Assembly: GCA_015227615.1 (NCBI GenBank) | Contig: JAALGZ010000007.1 | Coordinates: 496,001 to 560,000 of the forward strand | Origin: Labyrinthula sp. Ha | Lineage: Eukaryota > Sar > Bigyra > Labyrinthulida > Labyrinthulaceae | Reading direction: 5' to 3' | Length of the DNA: 64,000 nucleotides | Shown here: in pieces, positions 1 to 11,946 of the stretch | Layout of the letters: every line of letters starts with the position of its first letter | How positions within the stretch are numbered: the first letter of the stretch is position 1 | Made by a program: the position numbers and the translations under genes | Notes under the pieces: model-generated | The model's database searches: none | What the model saw: only the letters and a program-made list of their open reading frames with translations | What the model was told of the DNA's origin: nothing

Positions 1-3000
1 GCATTGGAATCGAGACTGGACGTTGAAATAGCAGAACTGACTTCAGCTTCTCCACGACCTTGAGTAGGCTCATTAAGAAAGCCTGAAATTAGAGTTGTCA
101 ATCTTCCATACCCTTGCCATTTAACATTATTTTGCCGTAGTAGCTTCGTGGCCTCCTTTCTCTCACTGATGGAGAGGCTTTCCACTATTGAGCCAAACCT
201 AGTAGAACCTGTTTCAATTTTCAGCGATTTGACAGTTTCATTATCCTCAGCTTCATTAAAATCCTCTAAAAAATCTTCAATATCTTTTAGGTTTCCCTGT
301 AAAGACTCTTGCGGTGAGGTAAAGTGTAGCGAATTATCTGATTTCACAAAATTCAGTGCTTCTTGAAGCAATTTTGGATGTTCCGCAAAGGTTTTCAGTT
401 CGTTTTCCTTTTTCAAGACAAGGACAATTAGGGCGTGTTCCAGTTCCTTTGTGTCATGAGAAAAGATCATAGATTTGACATCGACATTAGACAAATACTG
501 AGTTAAATCCGAATTAGGAGGATAAAATCCGTTTTGCTGAGCATTGACTGGAGTTTCACCTAGAACGCAAGATACAATGGCCAGCTGCAAGTTTACCGAG
601 CTCCTCGAGTGGTTGCTACAACTTTGTAAGAAAAGTAGACATAAATTAAGTGTCAATGTCCAACCGAGATTTTCTCTTACTGGGTTTTTACTGCCAAACA
701 ATCCCACACCAAGCCCACTGGAATTTTTTCCTGCATCAACATATTTCAGGCGCTCTTGACAAAACAGTATTTGCTGTAAATATGGAAATATTGAGTGATT
801 AAAACTCCCCGCAAATATTTTGCATAAGGTGAAGAAGATCGTATGAACCTCTTTGTTCCTTGATTGCAAAATTATAGCCTCAGCTATGGAAGGCTCACCA
901 GAAAAACAGAGCGCCAAAAGCTTTAAACCGATGGTTACGGGTCTGGAGTTTTCTTCCGAAGCGGCAGCAGCCACATAATCTTCAAGAAGCTGTAGCGCCT
1001 TCTCGATGAACAAGTGCGCTCTTTCGTACTCTGTCAAAAAGTAGATTACTGACAGGCAAAGGTTCCATATCTCGGTCTCATCCCTTATACTTTCAACAGT
1101 GTATACTTCACTCCAAAGACTAAAGAAACTTTGCGTAAGAACAGCGGCTAATTCCGCCCTTCTATTCTGTTGGTGGATATCTTCTATAAATGCTCTGTGT
1201 GCCTCCAAGGCTATGTACCGTTCATGACTCTTACGCTTCAAAACGAAGATGGTACAAATAAGTCGGACTATAAAAACAAAACTGAAGCTAGATTTGATGC
1301 CTACAGTACCATCAGAAAGCTTTATTTCTTCCAGCCTTTCATCAAGCGCCAATGACGGCGATTGAACACTATCTGACACTGGTGCAAAGTATTCACTTTT
1401 CTTGCGCCTATTCTCACTAAGCATGCTTTTCATTTCTACCTTCCTTTCGTATATCAGCATATAGTTGTTTTTTTGTTCTTGCAGGACCTCCTCTAGAGTC
1501 ACTTCATGCACAATTTCGTCGTCGAACTTATACCACTTTCCTGTTTTTCTATCTCTGATGTAACTGTAGTAATGACCAAAGTTGGCACCTCGGCCTAGAT
1601 GCACCACTATCCCTTGTAAACTATAGAGACTATATTCACTTCCTCGGCTTCTACCTTCTTTCGTAAGATACTTACTTATATCCAGTGTCTCAGGAACCGA
1701 AATGTTTGTATATAGTTTAGTTGGCTCCATGTGAACAAAATCATACGCAAACCTTTGAAGTTGGATAAATAAAACTGGTGGAAGCCGAGAAAAACTTTTA
1801 CTTTGAACAACATCGTACCGGCGTTCCTTTGGTTCGTTATTTGCTTGACATTTTTCACATTCCAATCCTGAGAGGTTTTCTACCTTGAAATAATTTCTGA
1901 GAAGTTCTTCGAGTGAACCAGCTTTACTAATGTTCAACGTTAAGTATGGAGTTCCTGTTTCTACTTGTGTTTTATGTTTGCCCTTACAAATCCTTCGGTT
2001 TTCAGAGAGCGTATAGACATACAAAATGTCTTTTAACACATCTTTCTGGAAAACATGATATTGTATTGCCTCCTCGACATAATCAACCAGCCTCGTATAA
2101 AATTCAAAAGCGTCATTTTGATGAATATGGCCATCTGTCAGTCCAAGAGTTGCCGTTGCATGCACAAAATCTAGAGGATTAATGCACTGTGAATTAGTTT
2201 CAGAGAGTATAACTAGGATGTTTTGAAATTCTATGAACAGGTTTCGACGGGATACGCCTATGTCAGAGTTTTGCTCAACAGACGGTGGTTTCGAAGTGGT
2301 ATTCACCAAACAATTTCTCAATAACTTACACATGAAAAGCTGCTGTAAAATGGAGTTTTGATAACATGTTGCACCTTGGTTAATCAACCCCGAGTGCTGC
2401 ACCGAAGTACACCCCTTTAAAGCATGAAACTCGGTATGCTTCCACCAGTTACTGTCATTTGGGTTAAATTGAACAAGAAACTTTCGTAGAGACTTTATGA
2501 GGGAAAGTCTTGTTTCAGGAAACTCCTTAGTTAGAAACATAAGAATGTTTTGCAACTCAGGGATAACCTCCTCATGCGTGAAGAGGGCACTGGAGCTTCG
2601 ACCGAGAAAACCTTCCTCAAAAGCAAAAACGGCAATGGCATTACACTGCTGCCGTAACGCAGGAGAGAATGATAGAGGTTTCTTTGAGAGGATGTAGGAT
2701 AAAATGGAGAGAACCCCCTTAACAGCACCAACTATGCCTTTACTCAGGTCCTTTCCACGCGAACCGTGGTGCAACTTGCCCTGAGACATTGTCCAGTTGA
2801 TACAGACTAGTGCTAATCTACTCCGATCTAACACATCGATCTTAAGTAGCTCTAATAGAAAAATGAAAAAGAAGTTGCTTGGAGCGTCTGAATATCCCAT
2901 GGAACGATGACCAAGACCAGAAAGTACTATACCAACTGGTTCTGTAATGTCAAGTACGGAATCACGTTTAGGATTCTCCTTTTGGGCCCCGAGTATGACC

Positions 3001-6000
3001 CTAGTAAACAATTCAAGCAGGCTTTGCTTCAGGGCAATAGACTTGTCCAGTGTCCAGCTAGTATAGGGTTCGGAAGCAGCAAATGTTGACAATGTTCTTA
3101 CCGAAATCGTATTATTCCAAACATAGCAGAATGAAACCACATTCCCTCTTGGTTTATTTTCTAACAACAAAGATATTACTTCAACCAAGAGTATAGACTG
3201 GTTAGGAATTCCGCACGTGAAACATAATGGTATTGTATTCAATATTGTTGATATCAATACTTCTAATTTGACGGGGATTGCCTTCAACAGCACACCGAAG
3301 AACTTTGACTTGTTAGCGGTTTGAAATAGATCTTCAGTTATGGTAACAATTTGGTAAATACTCGCCTTAAATAGAAATTCATTAGACGCCAATAATTCGT
3401 CCACATTTGACTGAACTTCTACAAGAATTTTAATTACCTCGGCTAGACTACCTTCATCAATAAACTTTTTTTTTTCATATTCATCTGCTGCTGAGGTAAT
3501 CTTTACATATGAAAGAGTTAAGAAGTAGAACTTAGAGATGAAGGTGTTTTCTTCAGCAAGCGACATATATAGTGAGGTGGTGTTCTCCATTGTAGCAATA
3601 AAAGAAAGCAAGTTAAACCACAGATACTTCTTACTATTTTCATTAATTTCGCTTATTCCCAACAACCGTAGAATAAACCTGACTCTCTCCTTTGAAAGAA
3701 AAAAATTACACTTCTCTAAAATGTCTGGAAACGCAGAAAAAGTCTCCTCAAAATCATTAGAGGCTTTGAATTTAGCGACAAAATCTTTAGAAGTAGCCTT
3801 GTCTAATACTAAAGCACTTCGCAATATAGTTCTACTAAGAGTTTGGGAGTTTGGAGACTCGTTTCCTGCACTTTCTATCCCAGAACTCATAATGAAAAAA
3901 GCATGGTTTACAACATATTCGAGATCAATACCATCTGCACTTACAGTGGACGAAGTCATAGGGGGTTTTTGACTAGGTATAATCTGCTTATTAATTTTCC
4001 GATTTGTATTGATGCTTTTTTGGTCATTTAGAACAGATTCACTATCACTTCCTGTTTTCATGCTACTCTGCAGTATTATTCTTATTGCCCTATCAGCAGT
4101 CCCATCAGGAGCACTTCGCACAAGATCCCATAAGAAGGATAAACCGGTCGCTCTTGAAAGTCGCTCATCTACGGCACTTCCGGCCATAGAGGCGTCATCG
4201 TCTGTAGCGTATTCATTCATCTCTTTTGGGCTTTTCCTATATTGTGGAAAACTCAAATTAGAAAATATAGTTTTTCCACGTCTAGAGAAGGCGGACAAAG
4301 AGTTAGAGCTCCCTGTTGCCGAGTCTTTAGCGTTTTCTTCAGTTTGTATGGCGCTTTGGAAGTATAAATTAAAAGTAATTATCTGCGACTCGGAAAACGT
4401 AACAAGCCTTTCAAGAGGAAAAACCGAAGGATTAAAGACGTCTAAGAAAACTTTTCGCCTCAATTCAGGCTCTAAAGAACTAAAAGCGTTTCCAAGGAAA
4501 CTAAAGAAAATGGTTTCGAGTTGTCCACTCTGGATTTGTTTATTTGAATGCAATACATGGGAAGATATTTTCTCAATTGTTTGATACGCGGGCTTCTGAA
4601 ATTGAAAGGAAAACACTAAGAAAAACAATCTACTTCGCAAATTGACTACCTGTAAAGGAGTTAGTTCTTGACCGATATTTGTATTCTGAATGTATAAACC
4701 AAGTTCATCAACAGCAGTAAGACAAAAGTTTCTAAAAACTACGGGAGGTTCATTTGATTCAAACGCTGGTTTAAGATTTTTTATAACTTCAAAAACAATA
4801 AAGTTCTTGGCTACAACAGCCTCTGCTTCAGTGCTCGAAGGAAATTCAACCTCCATGTTGTTTGGATCAATTCCAGTATCAGTTGAAAGGCGGCCTGCAA
4901 TGTCAGATTTTAATTTCTTGTTTGAGTAAGGAAAGTTAGAGGCGTCATTATTTCCCTTTGAAAGATCCGCATTAGAGTTAATGAACCTAATACCCTGTTC
5001 CAGAAGCAATTTAGCTTCTTGAGCTGCCTCCTTTTTATCCAACATGTTAAGAAAGGTGGGTAACGCTTTAAACATTTCCGTTTCTGCGAAGTGTGATTTT
5101 TCCCCAACGTATGATAGCTCATCATCGTAGACGATTAAGTTAAAAAGCAGTGTTAAGAACTCTCGTTTAATTAACATCGCAGCTCTATTATTCGTTCGGT
5201 TTCTGAACATCGGAGTATAATTTGAAGGAGAGTTCATTATTTGCAATAATCTTTGCGCAAAAATTACACCATATTCGTGAAAACCCTTGGCGTGGAAAGC
5301 CACAGAGGAGACAATGAAAGATACAATACTTTGCTTTGTTGATCCATGAGCAAGCACTTCGGCTAATAACAATAAGGTAGTTTGAATTGATTCAGGAGGC
5401 TGCTCTGTACTGTCTTCTGGAGGAAAGCAGAAATTTAAAAGTATCTTCGAATGCTCTAGAGTGAGTTCGCCTTTCTCCAACATTTGCTGTACCAGGGGCT
5501 GTGCTAGGTTAACTAGGACTTGATGCTGTCTCTCTTTTACGTTTGTAAATAGAACTTCGGGGAAAATACGAAGGCCTTGGTCTGCCAAACTGTTAAGTAA
5601 ATCCAGTGCAACTTTCTTCAGTGGAAAAGACTTTGTCTCCAGAAGCCTGGAACTGACGTTCAAGAAACCTTCAGAACGGCTTGCTTCCTGATCCTTGGAG
5701 TTGAGGGGTATATGAGTAGCAATTAAATAAATATCTGTCAAATTGTTTGCATTGGCTTTTCTTAGTTCCTTCATTGGTATAGACATGAGCAGCCTAAGGA
5801 CAAGGTTAAGTGCCTCCCAGCAAGCCTTGGGGTCAACATCACCGGTGTAATTAAAAGGTACAAACAATAAACAGATATTTTCAACGGAGATATTATTTGA
5901 ATTTTCATTTTTCAAAGAAGCTTGAAGCAGAGAAATGATCGCCAACAGGCCATTCTCTTCTACAAACAATTTTACACAGTTGTCCTGAACATTTCCAATA

Positions 6001-6453
6001 AAATCCGGGTATCTGAACTCAAAAAAACAATAAAATTACGTTTGATCTTTTCGAAATATAGTTGCAAGAGCACGAAGCAATTTTAGAGATTTCCGCGTCT
6101 TAAGGTCTAGAACAACAATCTAAATTAAACGTATAAGAACGATGTACTCTTGTTGAGGAAATTAGCAGCTCTTCAGTAACCATCCTTAAATCTGGGTTTA
6201 AAGAAAAATTGTTTCCAATAATTATCTCTGCCATAGGATTCAACCATTTTTGTAAGAATTCTATTGTCTTAGTGTTTTTCTTGTTTGATATAAAAGACTT
6301 TAAACAAAACTTAATAGCCAGTGCCCAGCCTTTAAAGTCATGATGACTGTTTGATTTAAAAGTAGCTTCTATTTCTTGAAATAAGTCAAATGCTTTTGTT
6401 TCATTTAATGTATAGGTTTCCTCTTCATTGATTTCGGTTGAAGCAGGATTCAT
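1..6453 (-). CDS. Giant ubiquitin-specific protease (USP9X/USP24/USP34 type), 3' end outside the window
   Basis: This is a cysteine protease that removes ubiquitin from substrates. About 2130 codons lie in the window and the frame is still open at base 1. I infer exons at 6148-6453, 6040-6119 and 1-6012, separated by introns of 28 bases (6120-6147) and 27 bases (6013-6039); splicing them joins three frames into one without stops. The ATG is at 6453. The Cys box reads GLINQGATCYQNSILQQLF, with the catalytic Cys codon at 2364-2366 (about residue 1345). The His box reads GANFGHYYSYIRDR, with His at 1572-1574 (about residue 1609). It is followed by WYKFDDEIV and NNYMLIYER, the usual end of a USP domain. 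About 1330 residues of probable helical repeat precede the domain and at least 470 follow it, which fits the USP9X/24/34 group rather than small USPs. Which of these paralogues it matches cannot be settled here. Confidence 0.93.
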
Positions 6454-7663
6454 AATTTAAACAGTTTCTCGATCCTGAGTCCTGACAATAATGGCCACTG
6501 GCTGGTTTGTTACACTTATGGAGGGTTGCAATATGAGTACAAGATCTCTTATGTTACCATTCTAGACAATAACTGAGAATTTCACAGACGCTAAATAATA
6601 AACCTCTTTCTTAGCTATTAAGGTAACAGAAATTGTAAATAGGTGGTAAAATTAAAAGAAAGATAACTGGTATAGATATTCCTCAGTCTAGGTTAAAGAT
6701 AAAATTATCTCAAGTCAAATAGGTACAGGTTTCCACAAGAATTTTAGTTGCCCCTGTGAATGTTGGCAGTCTAGGAACCCGAAGAGCTTAACCTAATCCA
6801 CAAAGCGTATTAACTGTTTGATCGATACATATATGTAATACTTTGAGAATATAATAGATGGAAGAGCCAATCAAATGAGAGTTCTTATGCTGCCTCTCTG
6901 ATTCGGCAAAACCCGCGAGAAACCATATATATACATATATATACTTATCCTTGTTCAGGGATGAAATGGCTATTTTACACAGTATTACTTTAGTTAATAC
7001 TCTCTTTATAATAAATACATATAATTTATCATCTAGTTTTAAAATAAATTTACCCGAGCAAAGTACCAGGCAGAGGATGTACCTGTAACAAACCTAGCAG
7101 TAGCATGTTTTTTTTGCGAACTACCATCTTGTTTGTGTGAACTCCAAAAGTTCATTCATATCACAAATCCCCTGGTTTTTATTTAGTATGATTTTCTTAA
7201 CTAATCCTAATCACATAGTTTTCATACAATACACTACCTTTAGCAAGAAATCTCTATGTGAGAATATTTTTCGGAGCCTCCGGGCTCCATTTCAGTCTCC
7301 ATAAAACCGTGCACCTAATATATTCTCAAAATTCGGGAATTCAGTGTTGATAAGTCACAAGTTCAGGTCTAGTATGAGTTCAAAAAAATACGGCAAATCT
7401 GAATTCCGGAGAAAACCTCTGCAACAGAGAGCAATAATTCATATACAGCATCGTGGTTCACGTGTGGAACATAAGTGATTACTATCATTCATGTTCAGTT
7501 TATTTTTTTTATTTGATTAAGACTATTTTTTAAATATCTAATCAAATTTTTAATATAAAAGGCTGGTGATTCTAGTTATGTGCAGCATCTACATTACTTA
7601 GAGATGGGAAAGATCTTTTGCGAGCAATAACTTATGAGGAAAACCTGCATCAAGCGCATATGT

Positions 7664-7689
7664 TAATAATAATAATAATAATAATAATA
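7664..7689. repeat. (TAA)n microsatellite
   Basis: About nine uninterrupted TAA units in non-coding DNA. Confidence 0.9.
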
Positions 7690-7908
7690 GGTTAAATTTC
7701 GTTTTAGCAGTAATTAATAACCAATATTTCAAGAATATTTCTGTCCATTAGTACATTGGCTCTAACTATTAAATGAAATCATTTTGAGAAAGTTGAAATT
7801 AGACTCGGTAACATGAATAATAGTATATTCTGAATTTATACTTGGATTAACATCCAAAGAAAAAACACATTTGCAAAGACACACACGATAAGTTAATATT
7901 TATAATTT

Positions 7909-8110
7909 GAACCTTTTTAATTCGGCGGATTTTACGATATGTGGAAAACTAAGAAATCTGTTCTCCGGGCTAGTATTTAGTGACAGATCTTGCCTTGATG
8001 CTAGTAGAGACACAAATCTCCGAGCTTCATTTTGCTGTTGTCAATCCTGTAGCAGTTCATCTACAAAAGCGAAAGCCTCCTTTGGTTTGAAGAAAAATTC
8101 AGGAAAGTTA
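7909..8110 (-). pseudogene. Coding-like stretch of unknown identity
   Basis: On the minus strand one frame reads as a plausible charged and hydrophobic protein: FPEFFFKPKEAFAFVDELLQ, then after one interruption NEARRFVSLLASRQDL and on to SAELKRFKL and a stop. A 30-base GT-AG interval spanning the interruption would keep the frame, so a short intron is possible. No clean upstream exon or ATG could be joined. It may be the 3' end of a small spliced gene or a decayed copy. I do not recognise the family. Confidence 0.25.
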
Positions 8111-8841
8111 CAGATGACTACATGGTGTCATCGCTTGATTAGTTACATAGGAGAGTAAATACCAGTTTCTCTGAGGAAATACATTTGGGTTGTTTAAATT
8201 GTTGCGGAATAATCTAATCATCTCAACTCTCAAAAAAACAGTATTTTTTATCTCGCCGTTGAAGCAAAGCAGTCTAAAATTTCGCCTTAAACACCAAAGC
8301 GATGATTTCTAAACTTTTCACAGCTTTTCGATAACATTGTGTTCTTTCTTTTTTTTCTTAGAGTCAAAGGATTCTAACATCCAAATTCAACTGTTTGCGA
8401 CTATAGGTACAGATACTACAGTTCAATCAGCTACACATAAATAATGTTACCAAACATCTATTAAGTAAAAGTGCAAGTATACGCGACGTGGAATCCTTCA
8501 TAAACTCAAAGAATTTCATTCGAACAATTCAATTTAGGAATAGTGTGTATTTTATTGTTTCTTTGAATCCTGTTCTTACAACAAACGATCTGTTTTGTCC
8601 GTTAAAGCAAGAATGTCTTTTGGTTAAGTGGATTCCAATGCCATGGTATCTGAAAAAAACATGTTTTTATCGCTTCGGAGGTATATTTTAAAACAAAAGT
8701 TATTTGCCACAGGTACATAGAAACAAGGATGATTTTAGCTAGAATAGGCTAGTTATTCTTCAATTTGGAGTTTATTAAGTATACACCCAAAGTTACCAAA
8801 CAGATTAACTAATGTACTTGTAGTCTAAGTTTTATTCTTTA

Positions 8842-8859
8842 ATATATATATATATATAT
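8842..8859. repeat. (TA)n microsatellite
   Basis: A run of about nine TA units in non-coding DNA. Confidence 0.85.
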
Positions 8860-9539
8860 TGCCTCCGTTCTAACATCGTAGCAGGGATTCACACTGTTCT
8901 GACTCTTACGCAAGATCCATTTATCGGCTAACTAAAGTTAAACCAGATAATTAGAATGTTCAGAGCTAAAATTTACACAACTTCATCTGGAATTCCCCCT
9001 GGGTTACCCAATAACTTTTGCAGAAAAGATCAGGTGGTATTGATATTTCAAGAGATAGTGGGGTCGATAAAACAACTACAGAAGTGTTAATATAATTCAA
9101 ACCCGGCTTCAAGAAAGGTTCATATTACTCCTTCTATCTTTTTTACAGTACGGTGCCGTTAGTATTGTAGCTTATCAAGTATCAGAAAATTCTTAGGTGT
9201 AGGTCCTCTTTTGAAAAAATAGTCGCACTGCTTTCTTATGCAGAATTTCAAATTATCCTAGACTCTAGCGAACTTTTGTCGTGTCAGCTATATTTTAACG
9301 TCGTTTTCATCAGCTTAACTTTTTATAGAGTGAGTTTTTGAGTGCCCCAGTTGTCTTTTTGCCTTGTATTCACTTACAATTTCCAGTTTTTTGTCTATAT
9401 ACTGCTTATATACCTAGACCTCAAATCTTCCCATTTTTTCTGCCCATATAGAGCTCTATGTGTTATGTAGATTTAAGAGAACTTCAGATTCGGTGCTAAT
9501 AGTTAGGAATTTCATTTACACACTTACCCATATCAGTTC

Positions 9540-9850
9540 ATTAAAAAGAACATATCTACATATTATCCAACCTGTTACTTCAGTACCTAAAAACAGATAA
9601 AGAAACCGTCTTGAGAGGTGTTATGTTTAGATAAATCCCTTGTATGATAACTGGAGGTCTCTTTCTAGAGAAACTTATTTTGAGAAACAGTATCGAGCTT
9701 GAATCCTTGACACATATAAGCAGAAACATTATGGTTAAAATTTTGAAAAAGGATATGAACTTGAGTGGTGTAAAAGACATATTCTTGAGAAGATTTCATT
9801 CCACATTTGCTACTACCGAGTATATTCGTTCTTTTTTTAATTTTCTCTAG
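9540..9850 (+). other. Possible small gene or relic, unidentified
   Basis: An ATG frame of 68 codons (9644-9850) reads LEKLILRNSIELESLTH and ends RRFHSTFATTEYIRSFFNFL. The same frame continues upstream with LSNLLLQYLKTDKETVLRGV before a stop. A 27-base interval at 9641-9667 begins GTATGA and ends TTCTAG, which matches the intron size of this genome, but splicing it did not give an uninterrupted upstream frame. The opposite strand is also open here, so coding status is doubtful. Confidence 0.22.
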
Positions 9851-10131
9851 AAAATAAAAATACCTGCCTGCAGAAAGAGATTTTTCTCGGGTAGAATGTA
9901 ACAAAAAGTCTTTACTGCTAATAAATTATATCTTATTTGTTCTCGTGATATAATGATTTTTTTTTGGGAAGGACTGCTGCTTAAGATTCTCATTGTAGAG
10001 GCCTACTGTCAGTATCACTCTTCCCCTAATGACAAGGAGATCAAGTAATTGCCCAGCCATTTTTTTAATTTCTTTTAGATTTCTTACCAAGAGAACATGT
10101 GGACATTTTTCTCTTATACTATAGGTAGGGA

Positions 10132-10592
10132 TTGGATTAGTTTTATTGGTAACTTATCAATAAGAATTTTACCTACACTTTTCTTATAGATTAGTTCTGA
10201 TAATTCACCAACTGTTTTTATTGATTATTGATAATAAACTGATTATCAGAAAAAAGTTAGACCATATGACCTTGCGTCAATCGACCAAGAAATCAATACT
10301 TTGTTTTACTAACGTATGAATTTCTTCAAAATACCGGGTATATGGCACTACTACATCCTATTATCGGAGTATACCAGTGTCATATGGCCTTTTTATATGA
10401 ATGCTCATTCGGTGCATAAATGAAATGTATGTCATTTGGGCGCTTGGACTAAGAGACGCGGTGCAATTTAATTTTGAGGAAGAAAACAAGATTAGAATCA
10501 ATTGATAAAAATCAAAATCCCAGTTCTCTTATTGTTAATCAGAATAAAAACAAATATTAAGTTATTATTGATTCTTATCAAATACGATTCCT
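10132..10592 (+). mobile_element. Dispersed inverted-repeat element, copy 1 (full length)
   Basis: This is the reference copy, about 460 bases, non-coding. Its left end resembles GGATTAGTTTTATTGGTAAC. Its right end, read on the other strand, is GGAATCGTATTTGATAAGAA. The two ends form an imperfect terminal inverted repeat of roughly 25-30 bases. A central segment (about 10330-10415) is homologous to the palindrome of the copy at 41 kb. It aligns along its whole length with the reverse complement of 41289-41738. No coding capacity is seen, so it looks like a MITE or other non-autonomous DNA element. The exact ends and target duplication are not resolved. Confidence 0.6.
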
Positions 10593-11460
10593 AGAAGCAT
10601 TGTAGGCCAATATTCCCTCAATTTTATTTACGCGCTAGTTGATTCTTGAAAAGAAACCAGCTCTTGAAGTAGTTGACATGCCTTGTGTTGCTTTGGCCTC
10701 TTTTGAGTGCTTTATTTTAATAATGTTTTGTACGTGTTTTCCGGATCTGATATATCAAGAAATAAAATATTTATGGAAAACCTTCTACTATAGCATAAAA
10801 CTTATGTTCTTGCGATGTTTGTGAACTTTAATTCAAAGAACCAACGACGAAGAATTTCTGAACTCTGTATCTGAACCTAAAAAATTTTATTGAGTTGTGA
10901 CCTTACATCAAGCCGACTTTTCATTGGAAATATGAATTCTCTGCTCACTCGAAAAAATTCGCCCACATTTTTTCATACATTGACCATCTAAGTATATAAT
11001 ATATTTTGATGAGCTTAGACTAGAGAATTAAGTTGGGAACCTCTATAACTTATTAAGAGGCCCATATGAAGGGTTGAAAAGTTCTGATTTCATTACCAGC
11101 ATAGAGCAAAGCTCATAAATTTAGAATCCTTAAGACAAAAGCTACTCTAGATATTTTTCTTCAGAGTGCTGACTTGATATTTCCTTACTCTATTTTTTTA
11201 ATTCAATTTTTTTCTGCAGGGGTAGATTATTTGCTCAAAAGAATAATTTCTGGGAGAAGATAACGTATTTGTTTTTGGTTCTGGGTCATTCTAAGAAATA
11301 CGTTTTCAAACAAAAGGTAGAAAACAATAAGATCTTGCCGACGCTTTATTAACACTTTTTAAATTAATGACATATGAATACCAAATATTAAATATATCTT
11401 TAGCTGTTGCATTCTTACTTATATACAGGTGTTTCTCTTGCCGTTTACTAAAAGTAGAAC

Positions 11461-11886
11461 ATGGAAAAGGATAATGAGGGGTACAGTGCGGAAGAAGTAA
11501 TTTTTTTTCTTTTTTATGCTTAGGCAGCGATTAACCCCGATGAGGTAGAAAAGATTTTGTATAATGTATTCTTCTGATATACATAACTTCAGGCAATTGA
11601 GTCAAATCTAGACGGGGAAGAGTTCAACGAATCCAAAGTTCAAATCTGGATAGATGGAGTGTGCGCTTCTAGCGTAAAAAGTCTTGTGGAACTTCATAAA
11701 TCTTACAAGTATATTGTTAATTGCATTATTATGCAAAAATGTGGTGCAGGTTTGCACACTGCAGCTTCTTGCTACTGGGATTGTATTAATGATGGACTTG
11801 TGACAGTGAAGTGGCCAAGAGAAAAGCAAAGGGTCACGGACAATGGAATGCAATGTATCGTGACATCTTTTGCAACAGCAGTGTAA
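11461..11886 (+). CDS. DYNLT1: Dynein light chain Tctex-type (DYNLT)
   Basis: This is a Tctex-1 light chain that binds dynein intermediate chains and cargo in cytoplasmic or axonemal dynein. The 123-residue protein comes from three exons: 11461-11496, 11524-11565 and 11593-11886. The two introns, 11497-11523 and 11566-11592, are each exactly 27 bases, GT to AG, phase 0. The spliced product reads AIESNLDGEEFNESKVQIW, then YKYIVNCIIMQKCGAGLHTA, SCYWDCINDG and ends CIVTSFATAV. This matches animal DYNLT1 along its length, including the KYIV-C-IMQK-GAGLHTA core. The family is normally about 113 residues; the extra length is at the N terminus and in a short KQRVTDN insert before the last strand. 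It converges on the DnaJ gene, with stop codons 60 bases apart. Confidence 0.93.
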
Positions 11887-11946
11887 AATGTAATCCATTG
11901 CGAGTCTATAAGTTCAGGTTAAGAAAAAAACAGGCTAGCATCTAAT

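Larger units (their letters stand above)
6454..11460. other. Gene-poor AT-rich interval between divergent USP and Tctex-1 genes
   Basis: I find no convincing gene in these 5 kb. The interval contains simple repeats (a TAA run at 7664-7689, a TA run at about 8842-8859), a GC-rich 6-bp stem with a 4-base loop at 7273-7288, and a full copy of the dispersed 450-bp element at about 10132-10592. It also has two coding-like stretches, at 7909-8110 (-) and 9540-9850 (+), listed separately. A 24-codon ATG frame at 6492, only 39 bases from the USP start and divergent from it, is too short to interpret. Confidence 0.6.

Noticed and set aside
3538-4584. Long plus-strand frames opposite the USP gene (144 and 191 codons)
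   Set aside because: They are antisense shadows: the minus strand is one continuous coding frame here with a recognisable USP domain further along.
7273-7288. GC-rich hairpin as a terminator
   Set aside because: No T-run follows and no gene ends nearby; intrinsic terminators are not expected in a nuclear genome. Probably chance.
7909-8110. Reassigned TGA codon (alternative genetic code)
   Set aside because: TGA, TAA and TAG all serve as ordinary gene ends here (TGA ends the MIC26/27-like frame), and the long genes contain no in-frame stops, so the standard code applies.
7907-8158. 83-codon plus-strand frame
   Set aside because: It starts with TTG and is Cys/Ser-rich; the opposite strand reads more like protein.
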